A stretch of 64,000 bases of DNA from Sipunculus nudus (lineage: Eukaryota; Annelida; Sipuncula; Golfingiida; Sipunculidae): assembly GCA_026874595.1 (NCBI GenBank), contig CM049320.1, positions 18,428,988 through 18,492,987 on the forward strand, read 5' to 3'. A program made the position numbers and the translations under genes. Shown here one piece after another: positions 62,690 through 64,000 of this stretch. Each line of letters begins with the position of its first letter. Within the stretch, counting starts at the first letter, position 1. Below the pieces are notes generated by a model that did no database searches, had not been told where the DNA came from, and saw only the letters and a program-made list of their open reading frames with translations.

Positions 62690-64000
62690 CTTTTTTTTAA
62701 TGATTTATTGACACAATACATAGTAAGTACATTCATGTGGTACCCTACCTAAGCACATATATAAATATAAACATGTATCAATAGAATGAGCGCAAGCTAC
62801 TTAAAGTTTATGAAGCTCGCTCCTGAATTCTAAAGTGATAATTTTCTGATGCATGGCAGGAGGGGTGTGATGTTAACATATTGATGACTGAAGTATCATG
62901 GAAGATGTGGATAGCATAATGACTATGTTTTTAGTTGTGATTTGGAAAGTGTAAGGTGCCAGTTGAGAGGAGAGAGAGAGTTTTGGTGGGTGTGGGATGA
63001 GTTTGCCAAGAACGTCAAATTATTTTATGTTTTTGGGTCGCCAAAAAGTAGAACTTTTAATGGGGTATCACTAGGTAAGTATATTTTTTCCTAGTGGAGG
63101 TATAGAGGTGGCATTGCAGTAGGTAGTGGTTGGGAACTTCTGATGGGTGGCAACATTGACATTTTTTGGTGTCGCATTGTGTACATGTGATAATTTAGAT
63201 CACTACATTTCATTCTCATGCGTGCATGAATTATTTGTAATTTTCTGGTTCCTGAGTTGTAGTACATAGGTGTTTTAGTTCTCAGAGCTGATTTTTTCAA
63301 TAAGCAGTTCAATGAAGCACTTGTTAAGCAAGCTTTCTTATCAAGATCCATTTGGTTCCATAATCTGGTTGATTTTGGGAGAAAAGAGTTGATATATAAA
63401 TCAGTACTTGCTTGTATTGGAGTAAGTTGTGTATTAAAAATCTGGTTTCGTATATGTTACTTTGTGAAGGTGGAAGAAGAATGCGTAGATGCTGCGGACT
63501 TTCGTTGTTAATCATTTTATGTAGAAGGAGGATTTGTTTGTTTCTCTTATCTTTTGGAGAGTTTCCCATCCTGATTCAGGATATTAGAGTTCATGTGATG
63601 TTCCCTTTACCCTTCCCGTTACAATTCTTGCAGCCATCAGTTGTATTTTTTTTCCAGTGGCTGGTCTTGTTCCTGGGTACAGTTGCTCCATAAGATGTTT
63701 CCATATTCTTAAAGAGGTCTGATATATGAAAAATATATATTTTGTAAGGTTATTCTATCTCGGAGGTATTTTAACATGCTAAAGATGAGAAATTTGTTCA
63801 TTGCTTTTGCTGCAACGTAGTTTATGTGTTCTCGCCACTTGCCATTTTGGCTAAGGATTATTCCTAGATGTTTGTGCATTTTGAGCCTAGTTATTTTTGT
63901 TTTATTTAGGTATAAGTCAGGGAGGTTTACAGGTGCTGTTTTTCCTTGAAAAGAGTACCGATTCAGTTTTTCCTGCATTGAAAGTGATTAGCCACTTCCT
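62690..64000 (-). mobile_element. LINE 3' part, running off the right edge
   Basis: Minus-strand remnants: 63978-63709 (RT thumb-like, KMHKHLGIILSQNGKWREHI), 63569-63324 (NKQILLLHKMINNESPQHL) and 63351-63091 (YYNSGTRKLQIIHARMRMKC, with a C-terminal Cys/His stretch). The order and motifs are those of the ORF2 C terminus of a non-LTR element. The 3' end is marked by minus-strand AATAAATCATT followed by an A-run near 62690-62715. It is in several frames, so inactive. It differs in sequence from the LINE at 55-58 kb. Confidence 0.75.

Noticed and set aside
1-64000. CRISPR array, bacterial operons, ribosome binding sites, rRNA and tRNA genes
   Set aside because: The window has animal-type split exons and retroelements. 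No regularly spaced short repeats with unique spacers, and no recognisable tRNA or rRNA sequence, were seen.

Overview
The window looks like nuclear DNA of an invertebrate animal, most likely a lophotrochozoan and plausibly a mollusc. It is AT-rich, and its genes are split into short exons with GT-AG introns. It is dense in (TA)n and (AAT)n microsatellites, decayed Ty3/Gypsy and non-LTR retroelements and foldback DNA. It also carries an interspersed repeat rich in TGACCT/AGGTCA half-sites that ends in a CACCTGAGC-like tail, of a kind I associate with molluscan genomes. The species call is inference. There are no bacterial-style operons, no CRISPR array, and no rRNA or tRNA that I can recognise.

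The main content is a local array of one secreted-protein gene family, about 307-309 aa per protein. Each gene has four coding exons with intron phases 1-0-1: a signal-peptide exon of 64 or 70 nt, exon A (221 nt), exon B (250 nt) and a Cys-rich exon C (389 nt including the stop). Reading from the left: copy 0 (first exon only, 7769-7832, minus; body presumably off the left edge); copy 1 (exons A-C at 18319-15601, probable first exon at 28816-28879); copy 2 (complete and intact, 34468-32376, minus); copy 3 (plus-strand pseudogene, 38774-39744, head-to-head with copy 2); a decayed exon C (about 40290-40435); copy 4 (orphan exon C, 41195-41583); copy 5 (all exons present but one in-frame TGA at a conserved Cys codon, 51610-47633); and copy 6 (promoter and first exon only, 53270-53201). 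This is a birth-and-death gene cluster. I do not recognise a named family for the protein.

Region by region: 1-8340 and 21093-29360 are two highly similar direct copies about 21 kb apart. Each carries a degenerate Ty3/Gypsy element that has lost its RT/RNase H, followed by a first exon of the gene family. In copy 1 this element would lie inside a 10.5-kb intron 1. From 8.3 to 15.6 kb there is mostly non-coding DNA with a Gypsy RT/RNase H fragment and a CA-rich degenerate satellite. A damaged THAP-type zinc-finger frame and a possible small terminal exon lie at 18.9-20.3 kb. Positions 33.4-39.8 kb form a large inverted repeat around copies 2 and 3. Positions 41885-46188 are a 4.3-kb long-inverted-repeat element that cuts off copy 4. 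A 1.6-kb insertion sits in intron 3 of copy 5. A nearly full-length but dead LINE lies at 55.1-58.1 kb (minus), and a second LINE 3' part at 62.69-64 kb (minus) runs off the right edge.

How it works together: the intact copies should yield secreted glycoproteins with a two-exon beta-rich N-terminal module and a seven-cysteine C-terminal module. A conserved promoter block and duplicated first exons travel with the genes. Transposable elements and local duplications or inversions seem to be what generates and destroys copies.
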